Positions 1-8,548 are shown, counted from the stretch's first letter. The stretch is DNA of 64,000 nucleotides from Streptomonospora sp. PA3 (GCF_009728995.1 NZ_VTZW01000019.1:655601-719600), one strand, 5' to 3'. Numbers and translations are program-made. The notes: generated by a model from the letters alone, not told the origin.

Positions 1-902
1 AGATAGGTGCCCACGACCTCGGCGGATCCGGCGCCCAGGGCCTCGGCGGCGGCCCGCGCGGCGGCGCGGGGCAGGGCGGCCGGGCTGGGCCGGCCGAGGT
101 CGTCGTCGATGTGGGCGGGGGCGAGCAGCAGCAGATCGCGCTCCTCGCCGCGCCGCCAGGTGCGGCGCCCGGCGTCGACGCGGTCGGCGAGGATGCCGGC
201 GGGGCCGCCGGCGCGGGTGGCGCGGAGGCCGCCGCCGTGGGCGCGGCTGCCGCCCGAGCCCAGGGACAGCAGGCCGTCGGCGGCGGCCAGGACCTCCCAG
301 ATCCGCTCGGCGAGGTCCTCGGCGCCGGCGTGGCCGTCTGCGGTCAGCTGCCAGCGGGCCTCGAACACCTGGCCGGGTTCGAGGCTGGTGGTGAAGTAGG
401 GGGCGCCGTGCCGGCCGGCGTCGCGGCGCGCCACGCCCAGGTACTGCTCGGTGCGGGTCAGGGGTGCGGCGCGGCGGGTGAGGTCGGGGGTGACGTGGCC
501 GGTGAGCGTGCGGTAGGCGCTGGTGTGGGAGGCGGGTGCGGCCAGCAGGTCGGCGAGGTCGCCGCCGGGGGTGCGCACGTGCCAGCAGCGCGGCGCGGGG
601 ACGGTCTGGGCGCTGCCGGAGTCGTCCTCCAGCAGCGGGAACGCCGGCGCGAAGCGGATGGCGCGGCCGCGTGCGATCCAGGGTTCGATCAGGTCCTCGC
701 GGCCGGCCTGGCGCAGCGCCGCGGCGAGCATGCCGCGCTGCGCCCGCCCGGTGACGGCGTGCGCGGTGGTGATGCGCAGCGGGTCGTAGTCGGAGCGCAC
801 GACGAGCGACTCGGTGAGCACATAGCGCAGCCCCAGGTAGGCGTGGACGACTCCGCCCGCGCCACCGGTGCGGCCGTCGTGGTGGGGGTCGGCGATCGTC
901 AC
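1..902 (-). CDS. csx10: Csx10-like RAMP protein of a type III CRISPR effector (partial)
   Basis: The 3' end of the gene lies beyond the left edge, and about 300 codons are visible without a stop. Translation from the GTG that overlaps the previous stop (GTGA) gives a RAMP-like protein. Features near the N-terminus are RGMLAAAL and FAPAFPLL, both typical of the Csx10/Cmr-type RAMP fold. A glycine-rich loop (LGSGGSRAHGGGL) follows at about residue 215. In type III-D systems Csx10 is a Cas7/Cas5-like backbone subunit that binds crRNA together with Cas10. The GTGA overlap implies translational coupling with the upstream RAMP gene. I infer the Csx10 assignment from these motifs and from its place after cas10; another RAMP family cannot be excluded. 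Confidence 0.7.
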   Translation of the reverse strand, partial: MTIADPHHDGRTGGAGGVVHAYLGLRYVLTESLVVRSDYDPLRITTAHAVTGRAQRGMLAAALRQAGREDLIEPWIARGRAIRFAPAFPLLEDDSGSAQTVPAPRCWHVRTPGGDLADLLAAPASHTSAYRTLTGHVTPDLTRRAAPLTRTEQYLGVARRDAGRHGAPYFTTSLEPGQVFEARWQLTADGHAGAEDLAERIWEVLAAADGLLSLGSGGSRAHGGGLRATRAGGPAGILADRVDAGRRTWRRGEERDLLLLAPAHIDDDLGRPSPAALPRAAARAAAEALGAGSAEVVGTY

Positions 903-1783
903 ACCCCTGTTTCTCGGACAGTCCCCTCGGTGTCGATGCCCGCCCAGGCCAGCGTGCGGATGTGCGCCGAGTCGGCGTCGGCGTCGCGGGTCCGGGTGAG
1001 GCGGACGTCGACCCTGCCGCGCCCGCGCCCGGCCTTGAGCCCGGCCTGGGTGAAGGCGAGTGCGGCCCGGGCCAGGCAGCGCACCTCCTCGGGTTCGGGG
1101 GCGCGGGTCCAGCGCAGCGCCGCGGTCAGGCGCAGCCCCGGGTCGATGACGCGGACCGTGCGCAGCCGCGCGTCGGCGGGCGCGCCGGCGCCGTCGATCG
1201 CCACGCCGCTCTCCACGGAGGTGAAGGCGTCGGTGACGGCGCGCACGAGGGTGGTGGCCGCTCCCCCGGTCTCGCCGGCGCCGCGCTGCTCCAGGGCCCA
1301 GGCCACCGCGGCGCGCACGGACTCGGGCGGGGTGGCGTGGCCGATGCGCAGGATGCGTCCGGGGCCGTGCCGGCGCGAGGCGCCGAACAGGGCCTGGGCG
1401 GCCGGAAGCAGCGCGGGCTCGGCGCGCACGGCGGTGACGGCGGCGTCGCGCAGCCGGGCGGCGATGCGCTGGCGGGGCAGGTAGGGCAGCCCGTGGGCGT
1501 CGGTGACCACGTCGGAGTCGGCGGCGGTGCCCGCGGCGCTGGCGCCGGCGAAGATGGCCGGCGCCACGAGGTCGACGAGGAGGAACTCCGGGACGCCGGC
1601 GTCGGCGGGACCCCCGGCCGTCTCGGCCGCGGCGGCCCGGGGTGTGCCGGATGCGGACGCGGGCGCGCGCTCCTGCGGCGGCGGGCCGCCCCGATGGGAT
1701 CGGGCGGGTGCGGCACGGCGGGCCGCTGCGTCGGCGCCGGAGGGCGCCGGGCGCCTCCGGCGGTGCTGCGGTTCGGCGTTCAC
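899..1783 (-). CDS. RAMP-superfamily Cas7-like subunit of a type III CRISPR complex
   Basis: This 294-aa product starts at a GTG that overlaps the cas10 stop as GTGA and ends in a GTGA overlap with the next RAMP gene, so three effector genes are translationally coupled. The first ~65 residues are a low-complexity Ala/Pro/Arg stretch. The RAMP core then begins with PEFLLVDLVAPAIF. GLPYLPRQRIAARL corresponds to the usual 'xxYIPGSxLRGxLR' strand-helix segment, and a Gly-rich loop (GLKAGRGRGRVDVRL) lies close to the C-terminus. In type III complexes such subunits form the backbone along the crRNA and may cut target RNA. I cannot tell a Csm3/Cmr4-like Cas7 from a second Csx10-like protein. The long disordered N-terminus is unusual. 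Confidence 0.65.
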   Translation of the reverse strand: MNAEPQHRRRRPAPSGADAAARRAAPARSHRGGPPPQERAPASASGTPRAAAAETAGGPADAGVPEFLLVDLVAPAIFAGASAAGTAADSDVVTDAHGLPYLPRQRIAARLRDAAVTAVRAEPALLPAAQALFGASRRHGPGRILRIGHATPPESVRAAVAWALEQRGAGETGGAATTLVRAVTDAFTSVESGVAIDGAGAPADARLRTVRVIDPGLRLTAALRWTRAPEPEEVRCLARAALAFTQAGLKAGRGRGRVDVRLTRTRDADADSAHIRTLAWAGIDTEGTVRETGV

Positions 1784-3570
1784 TGTCGGCGGCCCCCTTC
1801 CTCCGTCCGGGAGGGCGGGTCGGCGGGCGGGTGGTGGGCCAGCGGGACGTCCAGATGCAGGTCCAGCAGTCCCAGCGCGTCCAGCAGGAGGTCGCGGGCG
1901 AAGGGCTCGGGCAGTTTCACGGGCATGCCGAGGTCGCTGCGGCGCTCCAGTTCGGCCGCGGGGTCCCGGCCGTCCTGCAGCAGCGGCGCCAGGCGCGACA
2001 GCAGCCAGGACCGCTGCTCGCTGAGTCCCGCTCCGCGCAGGCCGGCCGGGGCGCGGGGGTCGAGGTAGTCGCGCAGGAACGCGTGGAACTCGGCTCCGGT
2101 CATGGGCAGTGCCGTGCGCCCTGGCTCGCCGGGCGCGGGCGCGCGCCGGTCCTCGCGCAGCCGCGCGACCACCCGGGCGGGGTCGTCGAAGTCGTGCGAC
2201 CAGGCCACGACGTGGTCGTCGAGGCGGTGGGCGTCCCGCTTGCGGTACTCCTTGGCCTCCTCGCACAGCGCCGCGCAGATGTCGTAGCCCACCGACAGCG
2301 GCGCGCCCACGGGCTGCACGGCGATCCCCACTCCGGCCGAGGGCACGCCGGTGGTGCGGCCGGTGCCGACCAGCCTGCGGGTCCACGGCGGCGTTGCGGC
2401 GCGGCGGGCCATGGCCGCGCGCGGGTCGCGCGCATCGAGGGCGGCGGGGTCGGCGTCGAGCCAGTCCAGCACGAAGCGGGTGGCGCTCCAGGCCAGCCGG
2501 GCGTCGCAGATGACGGTGAGGTCGTCGCCGGCCACCACGACGGGGCGCACCGGGACGTAGACGGTGCCGCGCGCGGCGCGCGGGCGCAGGCGCCCGCCGG
2601 CACCGTGCCCGTCGATGGCGGGTTCGCCGGTGCCGGGGTCGGTGCCGATGGCCGCGGCGACGGCGCGGATCAGCGCCTGGGCCAGGCCCTCGGTCAGGCG
2701 GGCGATGTCGGCGGAGACGGCGCGCATGCTCGCCGCCACGTCGGCGCCGGACTCCTGGACGCGGCGGTGGTGGGCCTTGAGCAGGTCGCCGAGGCCGTTG
2801 AAGTCCAGATGGACGACCGCCAGGCGGCTGACGTCGCCGATCTCGCGGCCGAGGTGGTCGACGTCGGTGGGCAGTTCCAGGCGCTGGGCCCCGGCGGGCG
2901 GCGCGATGCCGCGCAGCCAGGTGCGGCTGTTGGCGTCGTGCCACTGCCGGGCCCGCATGCGGGCGGTGACGATGTCGCGGGCCGTGCGTTCGCGGACGGG
3001 GCCGCGGTCGCGGGTGTGGTCCAGCAGCTCGGCGGGGCGGCCGGTGACGTCGCATGCGGCGGTGACGCCGAGTCCTTGGGCGGGCAGGTGGCCGGGGGCC
3101 GGGCGGGCGCGGGCGCCCTGCAGCGCGGAGGGCAGCAGCCGCAGCGCCTCGGCCTGGTCGGCGGGCCGTCCGGGACCGCCGTAGGGCACGTGCGCCGTGA
3201 CGGGGGTGAGCCGGTCGGAGATGTCGCGGAGCCGGCGGGTGTAGCGGCCGGTGAAGGCGCGGGCGTCGGCTGCGGCCCGGCCGGGGCGGGTGAAGGCGAT
3301 GTAGAGGGCGCCGCCGGCGTCGCGCAGCACCGCGCGGTGCTCCTCGGGCACCTCGGCCAGCAGCGGGGCGACGTGGGGGCCAGAGGTGTCGGTGAGATCG
3401 GCGACGAGCGTGGCGCGGCCGATGGCGTCGAGCAGCCGGCGGCCCTCGTAGATGAACCGCTGGATGCCGGCGAGGTCGACGCCGACGAGGACCCCGTGCG
3501 GTGGCCGGGGCGCATCGCCCGGCGGCGGGGGTGCGGCCCGGGGCGCGGCGGCGGGGTCGGCGGCGCTCAT
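1780..3570 (-). CDS. cas10: Cas10-family large subunit, AGDD palm, no HD domain
   Basis: This 596-aa protein carries Cas10/Cmr2 hallmarks. An N-terminal GVDLAGIQRFIYEG segment (about 30-43) is followed by LLDAIGRATLV. A palm acidic motif HLDFNGLGDLLK lies at 254-265 and the cyclase motif VVVAGDDLTVICD at 344-356. The canonical GGDD is AGDD here (347-350), but both aspartates remain, so cyclic-oligoadenylate synthesis is plausible. No N-terminal HD nuclease motif is present, and the protein is shorter than typical Csm1/Cmr2. The zinc-finger region has only one Cys (around 173). The gene lies 19 bp after a two-CARF nuclease, consistent with a cOA-signalling system. The family call is firm; cyclase activity is inferred. 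Confidence 0.82.
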   Translation of the reverse strand: MSAADPAAAPRAAPPPPGDAPRPPHGVLVGVDLAGIQRFIYEGRRLLDAIGRATLVADLTDTSGPHVAPLLAEVPEEHRAVLRDAGGALYIAFTRPGRAAADARAFTGRYTRRLRDISDRLTPVTAHVPYGGPGRPADQAEALRLLPSALQGARARPAPGHLPAQGLGVTAACDVTGRPAELLDHTRDRGPVRERTARDIVTARMRARQWHDANSRTWLRGIAPPAGAQRLELPTDVDHLGREIGDVSRLAVVHLDFNGLGDLLKAHHRRVQESGADVAASMRAVSADIARLTEGLAQALIRAVAAAIGTDPGTGEPAIDGHGAGGRLRPRAARGTVYVPVRPVVVAGDDLTVICDARLAWSATRFVLDWLDADPAALDARDPRAAMARRAATPPWTRRLVGTGRTTGVPSAGVGIAVQPVGAPLSVGYDICAALCEEAKEYRKRDAHRLDDHVVAWSHDFDDPARVVARLREDRRAPAPGEPGRTALPMTGAEFHAFLRDYLDPRAPAGLRGAGLSEQRSWLLSRLAPLLQDGRDPAAELERRSDLGMPVKLPEPFARDLLLDALGLLDLHLDVPLAHHPPADPPSRTEEGGRRQ

Positions 3571-3589
3571 CGGATCGCCTCCCGGCGGG

Positions 3590-5878
3590 TCAGAGTCTGA
3601 GGGCGGACAGGTGGGCGTGCAGGGCCGCGCGGAACTCCGGCGTCCGCGGCTCGGCGGATACCACTCTCGGACGCCGGGTGTCCTCGTGGCCGGTGATCTT
3701 CTCGGCGGGCGGCGCGGAATCGGCGGCGGCGGGTGCGCCCGCGTCTGCCCGCCACCAGGAGAACCAGTCGATCAGCTCCAGGGCGCGACCGGGGCCGCCG
3801 TCGCCGGGGCGGTGCAGGGCGAGGGTGAGCCCGGCGGTGCCGCAGCGCACGTTGAGCAGCGCCGCGGCCGCGAACACGTCGTGGGCCCATCCCCCGGCGC
3901 CGGTGTCCTGCTCCACGTGCAGGTCGCCGGAGGTGAAGTAGCGCAGCCGCGTGCGGCGGGGGGCGCTCAGGGCGAGGGCGCGGTCGGCCGCGGTGAGGAT
4001 GAGGGTGGGGCGCTGGGGCACGGAGTACTGCGGCAGCGCCGGCGCGCCGGCGACGGCGGTCTCGTCGACCCAGGCGGCGATCTCGGCGGTGCCGGCCAGC
4101 TCGCGCACCTGCTCGGCGGCGGCGTCGATGAGGGGCGCGTCGACCTGGCGGGCGGCGATGCCCGGGTCGATCGCCTCGCTGAGGCTGCCGGCGAGGAAGC
4201 GGTAGCCGCGCAGCAGGTGGCGCCATTCGACGGCGGCGGGCGGGTGGCGGCCCACCGGCCCGTGGGTGCGGCAGGAGACGCGCCGGGTGAGGGGGGAGAC
4301 GTAGGTCAGGCAGCCGCCGCGCTCGTGGGCCGCCAAGGCGAGGCCGGTGCTCATGGCCTTGGTTCCGGTGGTGATGTCGGCGACCACGGGGGTGTCCGGC
4401 GCGCGGTACTGGTCGATCTTGGCGCGGGCGCGGGCCGCGACGTCGGCGACGTCGGCCGCGTCCACCGCGGCCTCGGCGAACTTCACCCGGTCGGGGTAGC
4501 CGCCCCGGCGCAGCCGAGAGGCCAGCCGGCGCCGGTTGAGGCGCTGGAACTCCTCGGGCTCCTCGGCGGCCAGCAGCATGCGGCGCACCCCGGAGTCGAG
4601 TGCGGCCAGCTCCTTCTCGCTCTGCCGGGTGAACAGCATGACGGCGCGCCGGGGCAGGCAGGCGCGGGCGACGGCGAGGACGGGCAGCCGGTTGCCGCCC
4701 AGGCCCATCAGCAGCAGCGGGGCGGCGCCGCCGCCCCGGCCCGCGGCGGGGCAGGCGGCGGGATCGCTCCCGGCCGCGGCGCGGGTGCGGTTCCGGTCGG
4801 CGGCGGGCGCGCCGGCCGGGTCCGGCGCGGCGGGGGCGGCCGCGGCAACGGGCCGCCGGGGCGGGGGCGCGGCGGGGAAGAAGCTCGCGATCATCCGCTC
4901 GGCGGTGCCGAAATCGCGGGCGAGCTCCTCCAGACTGCGCACGTGCAGCGGGGCGCCGCTGAGTTCGGGGTCGTAGGCGGCGATCTGCTCGATGGAGCAG
5001 TCGCCTTTGGCGCCGTCGTGCACGAACAGCACCCGGGCGGCCCCGCCGAACGCGCGCTGGGCCTTGGTGAGGGTCCAGCCGGCAGCGTCGGGGATGTGCG
5101 AGGGGTCGCGTTTGACCTCGACGCACAGCACGCGGTGGCGGTAGCGCACGATGAGGTCGAAGTCGCCGATGGAGTCGCGGGGGTTGCGCGGATCCGGCAT
5201 GACGCGGTTGCCCAGCACCTCGGCGCCGGGCACGTGGTCCAGGCGGCGGCGGAAGAGCGCGAGCACCCGCGCCTCGGCCATCTCGCCGCTGGTGAGCGGG
5301 GTCTGCCGGTCCTCACCGCGCAGCCAGGCCTCCTGGGCGGCGGTCCGGTCGCCCGGGCGCAGCTCCACGCCGTGCAGGCCGGCCAGCTCGGCGGCGGTGA
5401 GGGCGCTGCTGTCGATACCGGCCTGGTGGCGGGAGCCGTCGGTGAAGCGCAGCGTCTCGGAGGTGGCGTCGAGGTAGCTGCGCCAGCGGTGCCGGCGGGG
5501 GAAGCGCTCGGTGTGCAGCAGCACGGCGTGGGCGCTCATCACCTTGCTTCCGCCGGTGTAGCACAGCCGCCAGGGTTCCCGCAGGTCGGCGGAGAGGGCC
5601 GCGAAGCGCTCGGCGACCGCGCGGAAGTCGAACACGTCCTCGCCCACGTCGAATCTGCGGGCGACCTCGATGGCCGGGCACAGCCGGCGGGCCGCGGCGG
5701 CGATCCGGGCCGCGCGCCGGGCGGTGTCGCTGCTGTGCACGAGGACCAGTCGGCGCGGGGCGAAGGTCAGCGCGGCCAGCAGAGCCGGGGTGGGGCTGGT
5801 ACCGGCCAGCACGACCAGCGTCGCCGGGGCGGCGTCCGCGCCGGCGCCGACGGGATCGAGATCCGCACTCCGTCCCAT
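3590..5878 (-). CDS. Two-CARF protein with PD-(D/E)xK nuclease core (Can1/Card1-like CRISPR ancillary effector)
   Basis: This 762-aa protein has two CARF-like Rossmann domains in one chain. The first (about 18-170) contains VVLAGTSPTP and the ligand-loop motif YTGGSKVMSAHAVL (107-120). The second (about 386-550) contains LLLMGLGGNRLPVLAVA and ITTGTKAMSTGLALA (502-516). Between them a PD-(D/E)xK nuclease core is visible: GDFDLIV (239-245) and LCVEVK (251-256), so Asp241, Glu254 and Lys256 are candidate catalytic residues. The C-terminal part has a GGWAHDVFAAAALLN segment reminiscent of Card1/Can1 nuclease helices, but I see no complete D...ExK there. A flexible Ala/Pro linker spans about 336-385. 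This is the arrangement expected of a monomeric cA4-activated DNA nuclease like Can1. SD AAAGGGA precedes the ATG. Confidence 0.78.
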   Translation of the reverse strand: MGRSADLDPVGAGADAAPATLVVLAGTSPTPALLAALTFAPRRLVLVHSSDTARRAARIAAAARRLCPAIEVARRFDVGEDVFDFRAVAERFAALSADLREPWRLCYTGGSKVMSAHAVLLHTERFPRRHRWRSYLDATSETLRFTDGSRHQAGIDSSALTAAELAGLHGVELRPGDRTAAQEAWLRGEDRQTPLTSGEMAEARVLALFRRRLDHVPGAEVLGNRVMPDPRNPRDSIGDFDLIVRYRHRVLCVEVKRDPSHIPDAAGWTLTKAQRAFGGAARVLFVHDGAKGDCSIEQIAAYDPELSGAPLHVRSLEELARDFGTAERMIASFFPAAPPPRRPVAAAAPAAPDPAGAPAADRNRTRAAAGSDPAACPAAGRGGGAAPLLLMGLGGNRLPVLAVARACLPRRAVMLFTRQSEKELAALDSGVRRMLLAAEEPEEFQRLNRRRLASRLRRGGYPDRVKFAEAAVDAADVADVAARARAKIDQYRAPDTPVVADITTGTKAMSTGLALAAHERGGCLTYVSPLTRRVSCRTHGPVGRHPPAAVEWRHLLRGYRFLAGSLSEAIDPGIAARQVDAPLIDAAAEQVRELAGTAEIAAWVDETAVAGAPALPQYSVPQRPTLILTAADRALALSAPRRTRLRYFTSGDLHVEQDTGAGGWAHDVFAAAALLNVRCGTAGLTLALHRPGDGGPGRALELIDWFSWWRADAGAPAAADSAPPAEKITGHEDTRRPRVVSAEPRTPEFRAALHAHLSALRL

Positions 5879-6247
5879 GAGTCCCTTTCACCCTGTCATG
5901 CACCGCTCCGCAAGGCTGCGGCGCTGTCGTCCCCGACTTCCGCGATCACCCAGAAACCACTCTCTTCACCCCTGTGTCCGAGAGAGGTGCTGTGTCGGAG
6001 GTGATCGCCCATACGAACCATGACTCAGCCCCTCTAATCCACCCGAACCACCACGCTAGGCCCGCACCCGCCCCGGTGCGAGCGAACGGCCCGCAGGAGC
6101 CTCCGCCGCTTCGGCGGCCGGAAGGAGGAGCGGTGAGACATCGACGACAGGCAGGGATCCGCGCCCCGGCCGCACCCGGTACTTCCCACCCCGCCCCGGT
6201 CGCTCCGGGCCGGGGAGCCGGCGGCCGCGCCCGGTTCCGGCCCCGAT
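5879..6247. other. Gene-free region upstream of the CARF gene; possible array leader
   Basis: No convincing coding sequence is seen. The first ~180 bp is lower in GC than its surroundings and is the expected place for the promoter of the CARF-cas10-RAMP-csx10 operon and, if the neighbouring repeats are a CRISPR array, for one end of that array. Degenerate look-alikes of the repeat core occur near 6195. I could not fix a -35/-10 pair. Confidence 0.5.
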
Positions 6248-6559
6248 CCCGGCAGACGGGATAGCACCAACCGCCGCACGTCTCTCGCGTCGATCAGGGA
6301 AGGACCTCCCGGCGGACGGGACAGACCGCGCAGAGAACGGCCCTGGCTGCTTCTTCGTCGTCCGACCCCCGGTTGACGGGATAACAACGCCAGTTGTTGA
6401 CGGACGCTCCCCAGGGCCGACTCCTCCCCGGCAGACGGAATGGGACCGGCACCGGCCCCGGCACGGGTACACCCGGCCAGGCCCTTGACCCCGGCCCTGA
6501 CAACCAACACCTGGCTCGCCTGCGAAGACCCGCGCCAGCCCGATCCCGGCAGACGGAAT
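6248..6559 (-). CRISPR. Short palindromic repeats at ~60-bp period: possible decayed CRISPR array
   Basis: On the plus strand a 15-bp core CCCGGCAGACGGRAT recurs at 6248, 6308 (CCCGGCGGACGGGAC), 6368 (CCCGGTTGACGGGAT), 6427 and 6545. Intervals are 60, 60, 59 and 118 (two periods); the position expected near 6486-6490 is badly degenerate. The best copies extend to GATCCCGGCAGACGGGAT, an inverted repeat with ATCCCG/CGGGAT arms around a 5-nt loop. The roughly 42-45 nt between cores is not conserved. Lying between a CARF-cas10 operon and cas6, this looks like a small, degenerating CRISPR array, probably read on the minus strand. The conserved core is shorter than normal repeats (23 nt or more), so another regulatory repeat is possible. 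Confidence 0.45.
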
Positions 6560-6691
6560 GGCTGGCCAGGCGCCGGGCACGCGCCCGCGCGCCGCACCGC
6601 ACGGGCGCTCCCGGTCCCAGGGCGCACCGCGTCCCGGGACCGGGACCGCCTGCTGCGCTCCCCCGTTTCGCGCCGCCGGCGCCCGGTCCCC

Positions 6692-7024
6692 TCAGCCGTT
6701 TCGGCGGCCGAGCGCCTTGCAGCCCACGATGGTGCCGTCGGAGGAGCGCACCAGATCGGTGGGCACGAGCAGGTCGGTGCGCTCGGGATGGGCGAGTGCG
6801 ACGGTGGAGGAGACGATGTACCACACGCCCAGCGCCGGAGCGGGCAGCAGGGCCCGGCCGTAGTCCTCGGAGAACACCGGGATCCCCCCGATACGGCCGA
6901 TCTCGCAGCGGTCGACGGCCACGCGCACCGGTTTGGACGCCGCCGGGCAGCGGACGACGACACGGTCGTCGGAATCGAAGATCGTCACCTCATGCGGTGT
7001 CAGGTTGACCAGCGGAACACGCAT
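6692..7024 (-). CDS. 110-aa protein of unknown function between repeats and cas6
   Basis: The product begins MRVPLVNLTPHEVTIF, a pattern I associate with small proteins of phages and actinobacterial accessory regions. An Ile/Val-rich beta-type core follows (VVVRCPAASKPVRVAV, GGIPVFSEDYG, LGVWYIVSSTVALAHP) and then a basic tail. There are no membrane segments or catalytic motifs that I recognise. It lies 80 bp downstream of cas6 on the same strand and just before the palindromic repeat run, so it is probably co-transcribed with cas6. Position suggests a CRISPR accessory role, but nothing in the sequence proves it. Confidence 0.6.
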   Translation of the reverse strand: MRVPLVNLTPHEVTIFDSDDRVVVRCPAASKPVRVAVDRCEIGRIGGIPVFSEDYGRALLPAPALGVWYIVSSTVALAHPERTDLLVPTDLVRSSDGTIVGCKALGRRNG

Positions 7025-7104
7025 TCTTCCCTCTCACATCCCGAGCCGGCCGAGCGCACCGAGCAGACCCAGCATGCTGCGCGATCGCCGCACGCGGCAG
7101 CGGG

Positions 7105-8028
7105 TCAGTCGAACAGCAACCCGTCAAATCCCTGTTCCTGAACTTCCGCGTGCACCGGACGCGGAGACCGGGGCCGCCGGCGGTCTCGGGCGGAGTGCCG
7201 TCGCCGACCGGCTGCCGCGTCTTCGCCGGTGGTGAGCGTGTCCACGCGCAGCGCACCGAACCCCTGCGCGGTGTATTTGCCCACTCCGGTCAGCTCGACG
7301 AGTTCCAGCAGCGCGCCGAAGTCGGCCAGCAGGCGGCCGTCGCTCCCGCGGGGAAGCGCCAGCCGCAGACCGCCCTCCCATCCGAGCACGGTGCGCCCGG
7401 CCGGCCCCGCGTGCTCGGCGGCCCGGATCGGTGCGGAGTCCTCGGGCAGGCGGCGCAGGCGATCGGTGACCTCGTCGATGCGGCGCAGCCACGGCTCGGC
7501 CAGCTCGCGGGGGGCGAAGCGCGCCACCGCGCCCAATGCTCCGCTGCCGCTGAGGCGGCCGGAGGCGGTGCGGTGCACGACGCCGAACAGCAGCCGCGGC
7601 CCCGGCCAGGCCTGGAAGCTGTCCTCGCCGTCGTAGTTGCGCGCCAAGGACACCACGGGGCTGAGGGTGTGCAGCGCGGCCGAACGGGCGGCCCGCCGGG
7701 GTTCGGTCAGGACGGCGGCGTAGTCGCGGGTGTGCACTTCGGTGACCGACAGCGGTTCCAGCAGGTGGTCGCCCACCCGCTGCACGCGCCCGACGAGGTC
7801 GGCGGGATCGGTCTCGGGCGGGCGGTCCTCCAGCCAGGTCAGCGACCACACCCACAGCCGGTCGGCCAGCGGCTGGGGCCACCCGTTCATCGCCCACTTC
7901 TTGGCCGCGCCGTGCTCGTCGTCGGGCTGGGGCCACCAGGAGTTCAGCAGTCCATGGCAGTCGACGGCGCGCACGGGCCGGGCGGCGTCGGCGTGGTCGC
8001 GCAGCACCAGCGTCCAGCGTCGCGGCAT
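7105..8028 (-). CDS. cas6: Cas6-family pre-crRNA endoribonuclease
   Basis: The 307-aa product matches the Cas6 plan. An N-terminal ferredoxin-like fold contains AVDCHGLLNSWW, where His25 is a candidate catalytic residue. A central ALHTLSPVVSLARN strand lies at 118-131 and LLFGVVHR at 146-153. The C-terminal glycine-rich loop GVGKYTAQGFGALRV (248-262) is the family signature. A basic ~45-residue tail extends beyond the core. Cas6 cuts pre-crRNA within repeats for type I and III systems. I prefer the ATG at 8028 over an in-frame GTG two codons upstream because GGGGGAG sits at proper spacing. It is the first gene of the CRISPR block and is separated from the effector operon by the repeats. Confidence 0.8.
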   Translation of the reverse strand: MPRRWTLVLRDHADAARPVRAVDCHGLLNSWWPQPDDEHGAAKKWAMNGWPQPLADRLWVWSLTWLEDRPPETDPADLVGRVQRVGDHLLEPLSVTEVHTRDYAAVLTEPRRAARSAALHTLSPVVSLARNYDGEDSFQAWPGPRLLFGVVHRTASGRLSGSGALGAVARFAPRELAEPWLRRIDEVTDRLRRLPEDSAPIRAAEHAGPAGRTVLGWEGGLRLALPRGSDGRLLADFGALLELVELTGVGKYTAQGFGALRVDTLTTGEDAAAGRRRHSARDRRRPRSPRPVHAEVQEQGFDGLLFD

Positions 8029-8250
8029 CGTCACTCCCCCTTCGTCGCCGAGCTGCCTCGGCCGTCATGGGCGCCTTTGGATCAGGCCCGAGCACCCATA
8101 GCTCTCGGACAGCACGGATGCCGCGCCCCGGCGCCGTCCTCGCCCGGAACCGCGGGCCGCGGCGGGCCGGGCGGCGGCCGTCCGAGAGGTGTCGGCACCC
8201 CCGGGCCGCGGCACGACGCAGTCGAGTGATCAGGATGGAGCCGCCCGCGC

Positions 8251-8517
8251 ATGAGCGCCGCAGACGACCACACCGACCCGCAGAACCGCGGAGCACCGCG
8301 TCCGCGCCCCCACGACTGGCTGGACGCCTACGTGCACTTCCGATTGGCGGACCTCGACCCCGACCTGGAGGGGGTGCCCGAGCCCGAGGGGGCGCGCGAG
8401 GACGGCGCCGGGCCGGAGCGGTCCCAGCCTCCGCCGGTACCGGAGGTCACCCCCGAGGAGCTGGCCGCCCACCTCGCCGAGCTGGTCGAGCGCTACCGCC
8501 GCCGCCCCCAGCGCTGA
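8251..8517 (+). CDS. Small acidic hypothetical protein
   Basis: An 88-aa acidic protein (MSAADDHTDPQNRG...) contains DWLDAYVHFRLADLDPDLEG and ends in a likely amphipathic helix (TPEELAAHLAELVERYRRR). No domain is recognised. GC-rich third positions support coding. The gene is divergent from cas6 across ~220 bp and precedes a strong promoter for the next gene, so it is probably its own unit. A role in CRISPR defence is possible but not shown. Confidence 0.5.
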   Translation: MSAADDHTDPQNRGAPRPRPHDWLDAYVHFRLADLDPDLEGVPEPEGAREDGAGPERSQPPPVPEVTPEELAAHLAELVERYRRRPQR

Positions 8518-8548
8518 GGCCCGCGGCCTCCGGAGCCTTTGCCCCGCC

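Noticed and set aside
685..700. GGTTCGATC-type T-loop resembling a tRNA
   Set aside because: It lies within csx10 coding sequence and no cloverleaf can be built around it.
6034..6963. 309-codon minus frame through the palindromic repeats
   Set aside because: It crosses the repeat run and the 110-aa gene in another frame; the recurrent IPSAG-like peptides only reflect the DNA repeats.
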